The notes beneath the pieces are model-generated. The model made no database searches, was not told the DNA's origin, and saw only the letters and a program-made list of their open reading frames with translations. From positions 1,116,001 to 1,180,000 of the forward strand of contig NZ_JAGHRJ010000001.1 of NCBI RefSeq assembly GCF_017743865.1: a DNA stretch of 64,000 nucleotides, read 5' to 3'. The position numbers and the translations under genes were made by a program. Source of the DNA: Labrenzia sp. R4_2. GTDB taxonomy: Bacteria > Pseudomonadota > Alphaproteobacteria > Rhizobiales > Stappiaceae. Shown here piece by piece: positions 54,929 to 64,000 of this stretch. The first letter of the stretch is position 1, and each line of letters begins with the position of its first letter.

Positions 54929-55132
54929 CGGTGAGTTTTTCCCGGATAATCAACAGATGCGGCGGCAACTTTAACTTTGCTTTCATGCCGCATCTGCGAT
55001 GACTTTGCGTTGAGGGCGGCATCCCTATATATGGGGGTGTCGCTTTTTTCGAGTCAGGCCTTGGAACGATGCGCTTGCAAGGCCTGTTTCCAGCCCAAAT
55101 CCTGGGTAACATCTCAAGCATATGGATGAGGT

Positions 55133-55774
55133 ATGAAGGATCCTGTCGATATCTACATGAACACTCTCGTGCCGATGGTTGTCGAGCAGACAAACCGGGG
55201 CGAGCGGGCCTTCGATATCTACTCGCGCTTGCTGAAGGAGCGCATCATCTTCCTGACCGGTCCGGTCGAAGATCACATGGCAACCTTGGTCAGTGCGCAG
55301 CTGCTTTATCTGGAAGCTGACAATCCCTCCAAGGAAATCGCAATTTACATCAATTCGCCCGGCGGGTTGGTCACATCCGGCCTGGCGATTTACGACACGA
55401 TGCAGTTCATTCGCCCGGCCGTGTCGACCCTCTGCATTGGTCAGGCAGCTTCCATGGGCTCACTGCTTCTGGCTGCTGGCGAGAAAGACATGCGCTTCAT
55501 TCTGCCTAATGCGCGGGTGATGGTTCACCAGCCATCCGGTGGTTTCCGTGGTCAGGCGGCCGACATCATGCTGCACGCCCAGGAAATCCTGGCGATGAAA
55601 CGTCGTCTCAATGAAATTTACGTGAAGCACACCGGACGGAGCCTGGATCAGGTGGAAGAAGCGCTGGAGCGCGATAACTTCATGACCGCTGAAAAGGCCA
55701 AGGAATTCGGGATCGTCGACAATGTCATCACGGATCGGTCCAGCCTTGGCGGTGAAGCCGAGTCGAAAGGCTAA
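55133..55774 (+). CDS. clpP: ATP-dependent Clp protease, proteolytic subunit
   Basis: The serine peptidase that forms the tetradecameric chamber used by ClpX and ClpA. The 213-residue product has the catalytic Ser107 in [11 protein letters not shown], His132 in VMVHQPSGG and the Asp in [10 protein letters not shown]. The start ATG 55133 gives the usual N terminus ([20 protein letters not shown]), which continues to the conserved [18 protein letters not shown] four-codon frame (MDEV) ends on the start codon with a 3-base overlap. It is followed by clpX after 238 bases. Confidence 0.96.
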   Translation: MKDPVDIYMNTLVPMVVEQTNRGERAFDIYSRLLKERIIFLTGPVEDHMATLVSAQLLYLEADNPSKEIAIYINSPGGLVTSGLAIYDTMQFIRPAVSTLCIGQAASMGSLLLAAGEKDMRFILPNARVMVHQPSGGFRGQAADIMLHAQEILAMKRRLNEIYVKHTGRSLDQVEEALERDNFMTAEKAKEFGIVDNVITDRSSLGGEAESKG

Positions 55775-55788
55775 GGATTTCTGCGGAG

Positions 55789-55815
55789 AGCCACGGGTTG
55801 AAAATCCGTGGCTTT
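55789..55815 (+). terminator. Possible weak terminator between clpP and clpX
   Basis: An 8-bp stem AGCCACGG / CCGTGGCT with a 9-base loop is followed by only three T, so some read-through into clpX is expected. Confidence 0.5.
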
Positions 55816-56012
55816 ACCGTGAAAATCCCAAGGTATTCCAAGGTTTCCACCTTCGCCTTAAACCTATATTGATTTTTACCGGCGAAGCATGGTGACATCC
55901 TATAGGAAAGTGCGGCACCTTAGGCGCCTAAAACTTTCAAACCGGGAGCCTCAATTTGGCCTCACCCGGAGAGATAAGGGGTTAAGCACCCCAAAAACGC
56001 GAGGTTGACTAC

Positions 56013-57278
56013 ATGACCAAGGCCAGCGGCAGCGATTCAAAGAATACGCTCTACTGCTCCTTCTGCGGCAAAAGCCAGCACGAAGTCCGCAAGCTGATCG
56101 CCGGCCCGACTGTTTTCATTTGCGATGAATGTGTCGAGCTGTGCATGGATATCATCCGCGAGGAGAATAAATCCTCGCTGGTTAAGTCCCGGGACGGGAT
56201 CCCGACTCCTCAGGAAATTCGCGATGTTCTCGATGATTATGTCATCGGGCAGGGCAGTGCGAAAAAGGTCCTGTCGGTCGCCGTTCACAACCACTACAAG
56301 CGTCTGAACCACGCCTCTAAGAACAACGATGTTGAGCTTGCAAAGTCCAACATCCTGCTGGTCGGACCGACCGGTTGCGGCAAGACACTGCTTGCGCAGA
56401 CGCTTGCCCGGATTCTGGATGTGCCGTTCACAATGGCAGACGCAACGACCCTGACCGAAGCCGGTTACGTCGGTGAAGACGTCGAGAACATCATCCTCAA
56501 GCTGCTGCAGTCCGCGGACTACAACGTAGAACGCGCGCAGCGCGGCATCGTTTATATCGATGAGATCGACAAGATCAGTCGGAAGGCGGACAACCCGTCG
56601 ATTACCCGCGATGTCTCCGGGGAGGGCGTACAGCAGGCTCTGTTGAAGATTATGGAAGGCACTGTGGCTTCCGTGCCGCCGCAGGGCGGCCGCAAGCATC
56701 CGCAGCAGGAGTTCCTGCAGGTGGACACCACCAATATGCTCTTCATCTGTGGTGGCGCATTTGCCGGGTTGGACAAGATTATTTCCGATCGCGGTACCCA
56801 GACTTCCATCGGTTTCCAGGCACAAGTTCATGCGCCGGAGGACCGCCGGATTGGCGAGCTGTTCTCCGAGCTGGAGCCGGAAGATTTGTTGAAGTTCGGC
56901 CTTATTCCGGAATTCGTTGGCCGTCTGCCGGTCATCGCAACTCTGGAAGATCTCGACGAAGATGCCCTGATCACCATCCTGACCGAGCCGAAAAACGCGC
57001 TCGTCAAGCAGTATCAGCGTCTCTTTGAGATGGAGCAGGTTGAACTGTCGTTCCATGAAGATGCACTGCGGGCGATTGCCAACAAGGCGATTGAGCGGAA
57101 AACCGGTGCACGTGGCCTTCGGTCCATCCTTGAGTCGATCCTTCTCGACACGATGTATGAACTGCCGGGCCTGAAGGGCGTCAAGGAAGTCGTCATTTCT
57201 CCGGAAGTGGTCAAGGGCGAAGCGCGTCCCCTCTACATCTACGAGGACCGCGAAGAGACGTCAGCGACAAGTGCGTAA
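56013..57278 (+). CDS. clpX: ATP-dependent Clp protease, ATP-binding unfoldase subunit
   Basis: Unfolds substrates and feeds them to ClpP. The 421-residue protein has an N-terminal zinc domain (CSFCGKSQ and [10 protein letters not shown]), Walker A GPTGCGKT at about residues 118-125, Walker [11 protein letters not shown], sensor and arginine-finger regions ([13 protein letters not shown]) and a C-terminal domain with [16 protein letters not shown] 56013 follows GAGG. Length and motifs are complete. A strong terminator follows. Confidence 0.97.
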   Translation: MTKASGSDSKNTLYCSFCGKSQHEVRKLIAGPTVFICDECVELCMDIIREENKSSLVKSRDGIPTPQEIRDVLDDYVIGQGSAKKVLSVAVHNHYKRLNHASKNNDVELAKSNILLVGPTGCGKTLLAQTLARILDVPFTMADATTLTEAGYVGEDVENIILKLLQSADYNVERAQRGIVYIDEIDKISRKADNPSITRDVSGEGVQQALLKIMEGTVASVPPQGGRKHPQQEFLQVDTTNMLFICGGAFAGLDKIISDRGTQTSIGFQAQVHAPEDRRIGELFSELEPEDLLKFGLIPEFVGRLPVIATLEDLDEDALITILTEPKNALVKQYQRLFEMEQVELSFHEDALRAIANKAIERKTGARGLRSILESILLDTMYELPGLKGVKEVVISPEVVKGEARPLYIYEDREETSATSA

Positions 57279-57311
57279 GCTAGCGGCAAGCGCATAACGT
57301 TATCGTCAGAC

Positions 57312-57340
57312 AAATGCCGCTCTGGAGTGAGCGGCATTTT
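57312..57340 (+). terminator. Terminator after clpX
   Basis: A perfect 11-bp stem AAATGCCGCTC / GAGCGGCATTT with a 6-base loop and T-rich tail. The remainder of 57341-57616, upstream of lon, shows no gene; I could not identify a convincing heat-shock promoter. Confidence 0.88.
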
Positions 57341-57616
57341 GCTTTTTGCACACCTGATTTTATTCGAGGTGCGTTATCCACCGTGCTGGTGAGTCGTCAA
57401 CAGACAAGTCCCTTTGTTAATGTTTGATCGCCTTGACACCGGCCTGACAGGTAGCCACCTAATAGGACGTAAGGACGGCTTGTGCGGATCGTCAACGCGC
57501 CCATCCGGGGTGTTGCGATCCGGCCCTCGGCAGACGATCGCCGAAAGCCGTTTTCCAGTGTCTCTGGCTGCCTTTATTTGTGAGTGGGGCCGGAACACGC
57601 CGAGAAAGGAAAAAGA

Positions 57617-60046
57617 ATGAGCGACGCAGAAATCCGCGCCACTGATCCGGACAGTACGTCTGTGTATCCTGTATTGCCCCTGCGCGATATTGTCGTCTTC
57701 CCGCACATGATCGTTCCGCTGTTCGTGGGTCGTGAAAAGTCGATCAAGGCGCTTGAAGAGGTGATGACCACCGACAAGCATATTCTTCTGGCAACCCAGA
57801 TGAACGCTGCCGACGACGATCCGAATCCGGACCAGATCTACAACGTTGGTACGCTGGCAACCGTGTTGCAGCTGCTGAAACTGCCGGATAACACTGTGAA
57901 GGTGCTTGTCGAGGGCGGTGCACGCGCGCAAATCGGCAACTATTCCGACCGGACCGACTATTTCGAAGCAACCGCAACCGTTTTGCCGGAAAAAGACGGT
58001 GAGAACATTGAGGTCGAGGCACTGGCCCGCTCAGTGGTTGCCGAGTTTGAAAACTATGTGAAGCTCAACAAGAAAGTGTCGCCGGAAGTGCTCGGTGCGG
58101 TCAATCAGATCGACGATTACTCCAAACTGGCTGACACGATCGCTTCTCACCTGGCGATCAAAATCCCTGAAAAGCAGGAAATTCTTGGCGTCGTCTCCGT
58201 CGCTGAGCGTCTTGAGCGTGTCCTTGGCATGATGGAAAGCGAGATTTCCGTCCTGCAGGTGGAAAAACGCATTCGCTCCCGCGTCAAGCGTCAGATGGAG
58301 AAGACCCAGCGCGAGTACTACCTGAATGAGCAAATGAAGGCCATTCAGAAGGAACTTGGTGACAGCGAGGACGGCAAGGACGAAGTTGCCGAACTCGAAG
58401 AGAAGATCAAAAAGACCAAGCTGACCAAGGAGGCGCGCGAACGCGCTGCTGCCGAGATCAAGAAGCTGAAACAGATGAGCCCGATGTCCGCGGAAGCGAC
58501 CGTCGTGCGCAATTATCTGGACTGGCTGATCGGCATTCCGTGGTCGAAGAAGTCCAAGGTCAAGCACGACCTGAGCTTTGCCGAGAAGGTTCTCGATACC
58601 GATCACTATGGCCTTGAAAAGGTCAAGGAGCGGATCGTGGAGTATCTTGCTGTCCAGAGCCGGGCGAACAAGTTGCGAGGTCCCATCCTCTGCCTCGTCG
58701 GTCCTCCAGGTGTTGGTAAGACCTCGCTCGGAAAGTCGATTGCCAAGGCAACCGGCCGCGAATTCGTCCGTATGTCGCTCGGCGGTGTGCGCGATGAAGC
58801 GGAAATCCGCGGCCACCGGCGGACCTATATCGGCTCCATGCCTGGCAAGGTTATTCAGTCGATGAAAAAGGCGAAGAAATCCAACCCGCTCTTCCTGCTC
58901 GACGAGATCGACAAAATGGGCATGGATTTCCGGGGTGACCCGTCATCCGCGCTGCTTGAGGTGCTGGATCCGGAACAGAACTCGTCCTTCATGGACCACT
59001 ATCTGGAGGTCGAATACGACCTGTCAGACGTGATGTTCGTGACCACGGCGAACACGCTGAACATTCCAGGTCCGCTGATGGACCGTATGGAGATCATCCG
59101 GATCGCTGGTTACACGGAAGAAGAGAAGGTGGAAATCTGCCGCCGTCACCTCATTCCGAAAGCCGAGAAGGATCACGGTCTGAAAGACGGTGAGTTCTCC
59201 ATCGAAGACGATGCACTGCAGTTTGTAGTGCGCCGCTACACCCGTGAAGCCGGTGTGCGGAACCTTGAGCGTGAAATGGCGACCCTGGCCCGGAAAGCGG
59301 TCAAGGACATCCTGATGAGCGACAAGGAAAGCATCACGGTGACTCAGGAGATCGTCGAGGAATACCTTGGTGTTCCGCGGTACCGTTATGGGGAAGCCGA
59401 GCTGGAGGACCAGGTTGGTGTGGTTACCGGTCTCGCTTGGACGGAAGTCGGCGGCGAGCTCCTGACCATTGAAGGCCTCATGATGCCTGGTAAGGGCAAA
59501 ATGACCGTCACTGGCAACCTGAAGGATGTGATGAAGGAGTCCATTTCGGCTGCGGCGTCTTACGTTCGCTCCCGCTCGATCGACTTCGGCATCGAACCAC
59601 CGCTCTTTGAGAAGAAGGACATTCACGTCCACGTTCCCGAAGGCGCAACCCCGAAGGACGGGCCATCTGCGGGTATTGCCATGGCCACGGCCGTGATCTC
59701 GACCATGACCGGTATTCCGGTGCGCCGGGATGTCGCCATGACGGGCGAAATCACCCTGCGTGGCCGCGTCTTGCCGATCGGTGGCCTGAAGGAGAAACTT
59801 CTTGCGGCTCTGCGCGGCGGCATCAAGCTCGTGATGATCCCGGAAGACAACGCCAAGGACCTGGCGGACATTCCGGACAGCGTGAAAAACTCGCTCGAGA
59901 TCATTCCAGTTTCCGGCATGGATGAGGTGTTGAAACATGCTCTGACACGCCAGCCGGAGGCCATCGAATGGGATGAAAGCGCTGCGGAAAATGCAACCAA
60001 GGCGAGTGCTTCTGATGATGACACGACAGGTGTCGTCGCCCACTAA
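57617..60046 (+). CDS. lon: ATP-dependent protease Lon
   Basis: Degrades damaged and regulatory proteins in the cytosol. The 809-residue protein has an N-terminal substrate domain ([20 protein letters not shown]), a coiled coil ([17 protein letters not shown]), an AAA domain with Walker [10 protein letters not shown] and Walker [14 protein letters not shown], and a C-terminal protease domain with catalytic Ser684 in [11 protein letters not shown] and Lys727 in GGLKEK. ATG 57617 has AAGGA 7 bases upstream and gives the normal start [10 protein letters not shown]; an upstream in-frame ATG at 57584 is less likely. A strong terminator follows. Confidence 0.97.
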   Translation: MSDAEIRATDPDSTSVYPVLPLRDIVVFPHMIVPLFVGREKSIKALEEVMTTDKHILLATQMNAADDDPNPDQIYNVGTLATVLQLLKLPDNTVKVLVEGGARAQIGNYSDRTDYFEATATVLPEKDGENIEVEALARSVVAEFENYVKLNKKVSPEVLGAVNQIDDYSKLADTIASHLAIKIPEKQEILGVVSVAERLERVLGMMESEISVLQVEKRIRSRVKRQMEKTQREYYLNEQMKAIQKELGDSEDGKDEVAELEEKIKKTKLTKEARERAAAEIKKLKQMSPMSAEATVVRNYLDWLIGIPWSKKSKVKHDLSFAEKVLDTDHYGLEKVKERIVEYLAVQSRANKLRGPILCLVGPPGVGKTSLGKSIAKATGREFVRMSLGGVRDEAEIRGHRRTYIGSMPGKVIQSMKKAKKSNPLFLLDEIDKMGMDFRGDPSSALLEVLDPEQNSSFMDHYLEVEYDLSDVMFVTTANTLNIPGPLMDRMEIIRIAGYTEEEKVEICRRHLIPKAEKDHGLKDGEFSIEDDALQFVVRRYTREAGVRNLEREMATLARKAVKDILMSDKESITVTQEIVEEYLGVPRYRYGEAELEDQVGVVTGLAWTEVGGELLTIEGLMMPGKGKMTVTGNLKDVMKESISAAASYVRSRSIDFGIEPPLFEKKDIHVHVPEGATPKDGPSAGIAMATAVISTMTGIPVRRDVAMTGEITLRGRVLPIGGLKEKLLAALRGGIKLVMIPEDNAKDLADIPDSVKNSLEIIPVSGMDEVLKHALTRQPEAIEWDESAAENATKASASDDDTTGVVAH

Positions 60047-60073
60047 TCTGCCCTTGACATTTGCGAAACAGTC

Positions 60074-60104
60074 AAGCCCCGGGAAAACCGGGGCTTTTCT
60101 TTTG
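60074..60104 (+). terminator. Terminator after lon
   Basis: AAGCCCCGG / CCGGGGCTT stem with a GAAAA loop and a T-rich tail. Confidence 0.9.
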
Positions 60105-60233
60105 AATAATTGGTCAAAACGGCTGTTTTCTGCGAAAAAACCACTTGCGTTTCAGCTCAAATCTCGCGAGTTTCGCGCAACGGCGCTGACAGGAATCGTC
60201 GGCATACGTCCGTTTCTTAGAAAGGTATCTGCT

Positions 60234-60509
60234 ATGAATAAGAACGATCTGATCGCAGCTGTCGCAGAAAAGACCGGCCTGACAAAGGCACAGGCAGGCG
60301 AAGCAGTTGACGCAAGCTTTGAAGCTGTCACTGAGACGCTGAAAGGCGGCGGCGAAGTCCGTATCATCGGTTTTGGTAACTTCACCGTTTCCGAACGGGC
60401 TGCGACCGAAGGCCGGAACCCGCGGACTGGCGAAACGATCCAGATCCCGGCTTCTAAGACGCCGAAATTCAAGGCTGGTAAAGGCCTGAAGGACGCTGTG
60501 AACTCCTAA
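60234..60509 (+). CDS. hupB: DNA-binding protein HU
   Basis: A 91-residue nucleoid protein that bends and wraps DNA as a dimer. It begins [20 protein letters not shown], has [24 protein letters not shown] and ends [16 protein letters not shown], the standard HU layout with the arm RNPRTG. AAAGG lies 8 bases before ATG 60234; the frame is open far upstream, but that part is not HU. It follows lon as in most alphaproteobacteria. Confidence 0.96.
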   Translation: MNKNDLIAAVAEKTGLTKAQAGEAVDASFEAVTETLKGGGEVRIIGFGNFTVSERAATEGRNPRTGETIQIPASKTPKFKAGKGLKDAVNS

Positions 60510-60537
60510 TTGCGAGTTTGCATCGGTCCATGGACTG

Positions 60538-60577
60538 AAAAAACCCCGTTCTCGAATTATCGAGGACGGGGTTTTTT
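60538..60577 (+). terminator. Terminator after hupB
   Basis: AAAAAACCCCG ... CGGGGTTTTTT stem extended by CTCG / CGAG, with a run of six T. Confidence 0.92.
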
Positions 60578-60764
60578 GTATGCGCACTTAGCGGCCATAG
60601 ATGAGGCTAAGTTACTCTTAGCAACTGACTTTGGCTGCAAAAGGCGAGAGAACGGGTGCCGTATGAAACGGTCATCCACAGGCAGAAACGCCGATGGCAT
60701 TTTTTTAGAAAATAGGTCTTGCCAAGGAGAGAGGGAGCCCATAAAACGCATCTCACCTCGTTGA

Positions 60765-60840
<76 letters not shown>

Positions 60841-60977
60841 TTCCCCCGTTCTATATTCCAGCTAAGAATAAACAGGCATCACAAGATGTGCTGAACGACA
60901 GTTAGCCGCCGTTAAAACGCGTTGTGGTAGCCTATGTGGCCTCTTTGCGTTCTCGGTAGTTCAGCCGAAGTTAGGCC

Positions 60978-61346
60978 TTATCCCACCTTGCCATCGGTCT
61001 TCGGATCTTCAACCAAATCGACTTCCTGTTCGATCTGCAAAAGCGCGCGGGCGAATTGGGCAAACAACGCCACAAACACCCCGACGCCGACAAACAGATA
61101 AAGCACCGTAAACAGCCTGCCGGCAACGCTCTGCGGGGCAAGATCGCTCACGCCGACGGTCGCCAGCGTCATGGCGCTGAAATAGAGCGCATCCACACAG
61201 CTCCAGCCTTCCACTGTCTTGTAAAAAACGGTGCCGGAGAAAAGGATCAGCCCCGCGAGGAGAAACCCGGAGCGGAAATGCGGCCGGTTCCACGATCGCA
61301 GAATGGCTTTCAGCAAACGCACCAGTGTGAGAACGGTCGACAGCAT
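60978..61346 (-). CDS. Small two-helix ion channel protein (potassium-channel-like)
   Basis: A 122-residue inner-membrane protein with two hydrophobic helices (FLLAGLILFSGTVFYKTV and LFTVLYLFVGVGVFVALFAQF) around a pore loop with TLATVGVSDLAP. The filter reads TVGVSD where typical K+ channels have TVGYGD, so the selectivity may differ. It should assemble as a tetramer. ATG 61346 has AAGGA 8 bases upstream and is preferred over the earlier ATG 61385. No ligand-binding domain is fused. The gap 61347-61691 to the tRNA genes holds nothing supported. Confidence 0.8.
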   Translation of the reverse strand: MLSTVLTLVRLLKAILRSWNRPHFRSGFLLAGLILFSGTVFYKTVEGWSCVDALYFSAMTLATVGVSDLAPQSVAGRLFTVLYLFVGVGVFVALFAQFARALLQIEQEVDLVEDPKTDGKVG

Positions 61347-61691
61347 TCCAATGTCCTTTCCTGAGCCGGGGCGGTGTGCAATCAATATGCATCAATGTTT
61401 CGATGGATTGTTTTTCGCTGTGAGTGCTGTAGGGCTTGAACTTACCCACAGCACCTTAAAGTATTGAATCACTGATAAAAAAATCACATCGTCTTCGAGA
61501 TTTCAGGTGGCGAGTTCCAATCTGGTAAATTGAGTTGTCCACAACCTGAACGCTTTTGGTGCGTTGGCAAAATGGCTCAAACAGAAGGCTTTTAAAAAAA
61601 CGACATAATTGTCCGGCCAGAGCGCTTGACTTCAAGTCTCAGCCGCCGTACATCAGCGCCACTTCGCGACGACATCACGTCGCCGCGCGAA

Positions 61692-61768
61692 GCGGGTGTA
61701 GCTCAGTTGGTTAGAGTGCCGGCCTGTCACGCCGGAGGTCGCGGGTTCGAGCCCCGTCACTCGCGCCA
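61692..61768 (+). tRNA. tRNA-Asp (GUC), copy 1
   Basis: 77 bases including CCA. The acceptor stem GCGGGTG pairs with CACTCGC, the anticodon stem CCGGC/GCCGG holds CTGTCAC with anticodon GTC at 61726-61728, and the T arm contains GTTCGAGCC. Confidence 0.97.
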
Positions 61769-61810
61769 CTTTCCCAAATAGGGTTTGTGGCGCATATATA
61801 CCGTGAATGT

Positions 61811-61887
61811 GCGGGTGTAGCTCAGTTGGTTAGAGTGCCGGCCTGTCACGCCGGAGGTCGCGGGTTCGAGCCCCGTCACTCGCGCCA
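61811..61887 (+). tRNA. tRNA-Asp (GUC), copy 2
   Basis: Identical in sequence to copy 1, with anticodon GTC at 61845-61847. The two are 42 bases apart and are probably co-transcribed. Confidence 0.97.
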
Positions 61888-62350
61888 CTCACGGTTCCCG
61901 ATTTTTTCCGAGAATTTAGCAATTCAAGTTCAACCGGCCGACGTCGGTGCGCGTTGCGGCGTCCAGGTGCGTTTGAATGTCGTGCCTGATGAGCCGGGTT
62001 TCCGCGAGATCGATGCCAAAGGCAGGCGATTCTAATGATTGGTTGGATTGGTCACGGCGTGCGGCCAATTTGCCGCGCCGGTTGTGCAGAGAAAATCCTG
62101 CCTTTCAAACCCGCCGAAATATGCGCTTTGTAGCGTTCTGTTATGGATTTGGTTTAAATGTGGCAATAGCTTGACCGGGTTAGGGTCTTGCGTTGCAGCA
62201 ATACGTGGGCTAGGTGTGCGCTCGCATGTTGGATTAGTGAAAAAACCGACGGGCCACGCATGACCTGATGGTACTATCCGGTGCAGGACAGGGCGGGGCT
62301 GCGGTACGGATCGCCTCCCGGTCCGCCCGCAAATGCAAGGACGCGAAAAC
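61888..62350 (+). promoter_or_regulatory. 460-base gap upstream of nuoA
   Basis: No gene or clear hairpin is supported. It follows the tRNA-Asp pair and should contain the promoter of the nuo operon, but I cannot point to specific -35 and -10 elements. Confidence 0.4.
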
Positions 62351-62716
62351 ATGGAAGAACTTCTGCGGGAATATGTCCCGATCGTCGTGTTTATCGGCAT
62401 TGCGCTGGTCATTGGCCTTGCGTTGCTGATCTCGCCCTTCCTGCTTGCCTACAAGAACCCGGATCCGGAAAAGCTGTCTGCCTATGAGTGCGGCTTCAAC
62501 GCTTTTGACGACGCCCGGATGAAATTCGACATCCGCTTTTATCTGGTTGCGATCCTCTTCATCATCTTTGACCTGGAAGTGGCCTTTCTGTTTCCGTGGG
62601 CGGTCTCCTTCGGTGAGCTTGGCTGGTACGGCTACGGCTCGATGATGGTGTTCCTGGGCGTCCTGACGGTCGGATTTATCTACGAATGGAAAAAAGGAGC
62701 GCTGGAATGGGATTGA
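62351..62716 (+). CDS. nuoA: NADH-quinone oxidoreductase subunit A
   Basis: A 121-residue membrane subunit of complex I with three helices ([55 protein letters not shown]) and the conserved loop with YECGF and Cys in [18 protein letters not shown] 62351 follows AAGGA; ATG 62333 upstream is less likely. Its stop overlaps the nuoB start by 10 bases, so the two are translationally coupled. Confidence 0.95.
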   Translation: MEELLREYVPIVVFIGIALVIGLALLISPFLLAYKNPDPEKLSAYECGFNAFDDARMKFDIRFYLVAILFIIFDLEVAFLFPWAVSFGELGWYGYGSMMVFLGVLTVGFIYEWKKGALEWD

Positions 62717-63285
62717 CCACTGCCAAGCCGCTCATCGCGGAGCGGCCGAAAGGCATTATCGACCCGAATACCGGAAAGCCGGTTGGCGCGGATGACCCGT
62801 TTTTCCTGGAAGTCAATGACGAGCTTGCCGACAAGGGCTTTCTCGTCACTTCCACCGACAACCTTATTCAGTGGGCCCGCACAGGCTCCTTGATGTGGAT
62901 GACGTTTGGTCTGGCCTGTTGCGCCGTTGAGATGATGCAAATGTCCATGCCGCGTTATGACGCCGAGCGCTTTGGCTTTGCCCCGCGCGCATCCCCGCGC
63001 CAGTCGGATGTGATGATTGTTGCTGGGACGCTGACCAACAAGATGGCGCCTGCGCTGCGCAAGGTCTACGACCAGATGCCGGAACCGCGGTATGTCATCT
63101 CCATGGGATCCTGCGCCAATGGTGGTGGCTACTACCACTATTCTTATTCAGTAGTACGCGGATGTGACCGCGTCGTCCCGGTCGATATTTACGTTCCGGG
63201 ATGTCCTCCGACAGCCGAGGCGCTGCTTTATGGTGTCTTGATGCTGCAGAAAAAGATCCGCCGCACAGGCACGATCGAACGTTGA
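62707..63285 (+). CDS. nuoB: NADH-quinone oxidoreductase subunit B
   Basis: The 192-residue subunit that carries the terminal Fe-S cluster N2 next to the quinone site. Cysteine ligands are visible in [23 protein letters not shown] and [16 protein letters not shown] 62707 is preferred because AAGGAG lies 8 bases upstream. Second in the nuo operon, overlapping nuoA. Confidence 0.97.
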   Translation: MGLTTAKPLIAERPKGIIDPNTGKPVGADDPFFLEVNDELADKGFLVTSTDNLIQWARTGSLMWMTFGLACCAVEMMQMSMPRYDAERFGFAPRASPRQSDVMIVAGTLTNKMAPALRKVYDQMPEPRYVISMGSCANGGGYYHYSYSVVRGCDRVVPVDIYVPGCPPTAEALLYGVLMLQKKIRRTGTIER

Positions 63286-63372
63286 TTGCATTCGCCGCTT
63301 TGAATGGCGGCGGATTTGAGGGAAGAGGGCCAAAGCGGCCCAAATGAGAGCTCCGAAGGAGTGAGGTCGAAC

Positions 63373-63978
63373 ATGGACGAAACGTTGAAGGAACTCGCCG
63401 AGCATATCGAGCTCGGTTTGTCAGAGTCCCTCGTGTCCTGGAAGGTCGAATACGGCGAGCTCACACTGGTCGTGAATGCGTCCGACATTCTTGATGTGGT
63501 GCGGTATCTTCGCGACAACGCCTCCTGCAAGTTCGTCAACCTGACGGACATTTGCGGCGTTGACTATCCGGCGCGCGAGAAACGTTTCGACGTTGTGTAC
63601 CACTTCCTGTCCCCCTTCCAGAACCAGCGTATTCGCGTGAAGCTAGAAACAGATGATGTGACGCCGGTCGCGTCTCTGACGTCTCTGTTTCCGGGCGCTG
63701 AGTGGTTTGAACGGGAAGCCTACGACATGTACGGCATCTTGTTTTCCGGCCATCCGGACCTGCGCCGGATCCTGACGGATTACGGCTTCGACGGTCATCC
63801 GCTGCGCAAGGATTTCCCTGTTACCGGGTTTGTCGAAGTCCGCTATGACGACGAAAAGAAACGCGTTGTTTATGAGCCGGTTCGCCTGAACCAGGAAATG
63901 CGCACCTTTGATTTCCTCTCGCCATGGGAAGGCACGGATTACGTGCTGCCGGGCGATGAAAAAGCAACAACGAATTAA
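63373..63978 (+). CDS. nuoC: NADH-quinone oxidoreductase subunit C
   Basis: The 201-residue 30-kDa-type peripheral arm subunit (NDUFS3). It contains [61 protein letters not shown] and [13 protein letters not shown], the family signature. ATG 63373 is preceded by GAGG 7 bases away and gives the normal length; ATG 63304 upstream is less likely. Confidence 0.96.
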   Translation: MDETLKELAEHIELGLSESLVSWKVEYGELTLVVNASDILDVVRYLRDNASCKFVNLTDICGVDYPAREKRFDVVYHFLSPFQNQRIRVKLETDDVTPVASLTSLFPGAEWFEREAYDMYGILFSGHPDLRRILTDYGFDGHPLRKDFPVTGFVEVRYDDEKKRVVYEPVRLNQEMRTFDFLSPWEGTDYVLPGDEKATTN

Positions 63979-63989
63979 GGCGGATCCCG

Positions 63990-64000
63990 ATGGCTGAGGC
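63990..64000 (+). CDS. nuoD: NADH-quinone oxidoreductase subunit D, start only (partial)
   Basis: Only ATG GCT GAG and two more bases are in the window, 12 bases after the nuoC stop, with GGCGGAT upstream. The call rests on position: nuoD always follows nuoC in this type of operon. Confidence 0.7.

Noticed and set aside
56037..57056. 339-residue minus-strand frame opposite clpX
   Set aside because: Antisense shadow of ClpX with no independent support.
57431..57465. Heat-shock-type promoter before lon (CTTGAC ... CCTAATA)
   Set aside because: The spacing between the two parts is about 20 bases, too long for the RpoH consensus.

Overview
The window reads as chromosome from a marine-type alphaproteobacterium of the Hyphomicrobiales, most like the Stappiaceae (Roseibium/Labrenzia/Stappia). 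The evidence is the mitochondria-like NDUFA12 gene, the order tig-clpP-clpX-lon-hupB followed after 1.8 kb by nuoABCD, the glnA-glnB-nnr cluster, the aat-accC-accB neighbourhood and the RNase E type. This assignment is inference from gene content and order; no database was searched.

Layout. 0-12 kb: end of NDUFA12, an orphan 563-aa protein, then a minus-strand block (aat, accC, accB, a DsbA-family protein, an M48 peptidase with TPRs), a plus-strand aminotransferase, and rne with an unusually long upstream region. 12-25 kb: cell envelope and translation genes (amidase amiC, penicillin-binding protein 1A, prfB with a programmed +1 frameshift, an M23 peptidase, a DUF455 ferritin-like protein, a Bcp peroxiredoxin, a very large AsmA/YhdP-like protein, tyrS). 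25-31 kb: a phosphonate-type ABC transporter (phnC, phnD, one phnE) with a P-loop kinase-like protein, a DmpA-type P1 peptidase and a periplasmic binding protein. 31-36 kb: a nitrogen block (glnA, glnB with a sigma-54-like promoter), the NAD(P)HX repair enzyme and a tRNA-Leu. 36-42 kb: the most accessory part, with several unrecognised genes and an ABC exporter pair. 42-48 kb: a Ugp-like ABC importer operon with a metallophosphoesterase, divergent from a LysR regulator with a palindromic site between them. 48-53 kb: small unknown genes, a GGDEF-EAL protein and a hydrolase. 53-64 kb: the proteostasis cluster tig, clpP, clpX, lon and hupB, then tRNA-Val, a small ion channel, two identical tRNA-Asp genes, and the start of the complex I operon (nuoA, B, C and the first codons of nuoD).

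How the genes work together. accB and accC form the biotin carboxylase half of acetyl-CoA carboxylase. amiC, PBP1A and the M23 peptidase all act on peptidoglycan. glnA and glnB are the core of nitrogen assimilation and its PII sensor. Trigger factor, ClpXP and Lon handle folding and degradation of proteins. The Ugp-like importer and the metallophosphoesterase probably capture and split a phosphodiester.

I found no CRISPR array, insertion sequence with a transposase, prophage or clear anti-phage system. The most unusual items are the orphan 563-aa gene, a 16-bp-arm hairpin before phnC, a 99-bp inverted-repeat element before glnA, the unrecognised genes beside tRNA-Leu, and a short membrane peptide at 49645.
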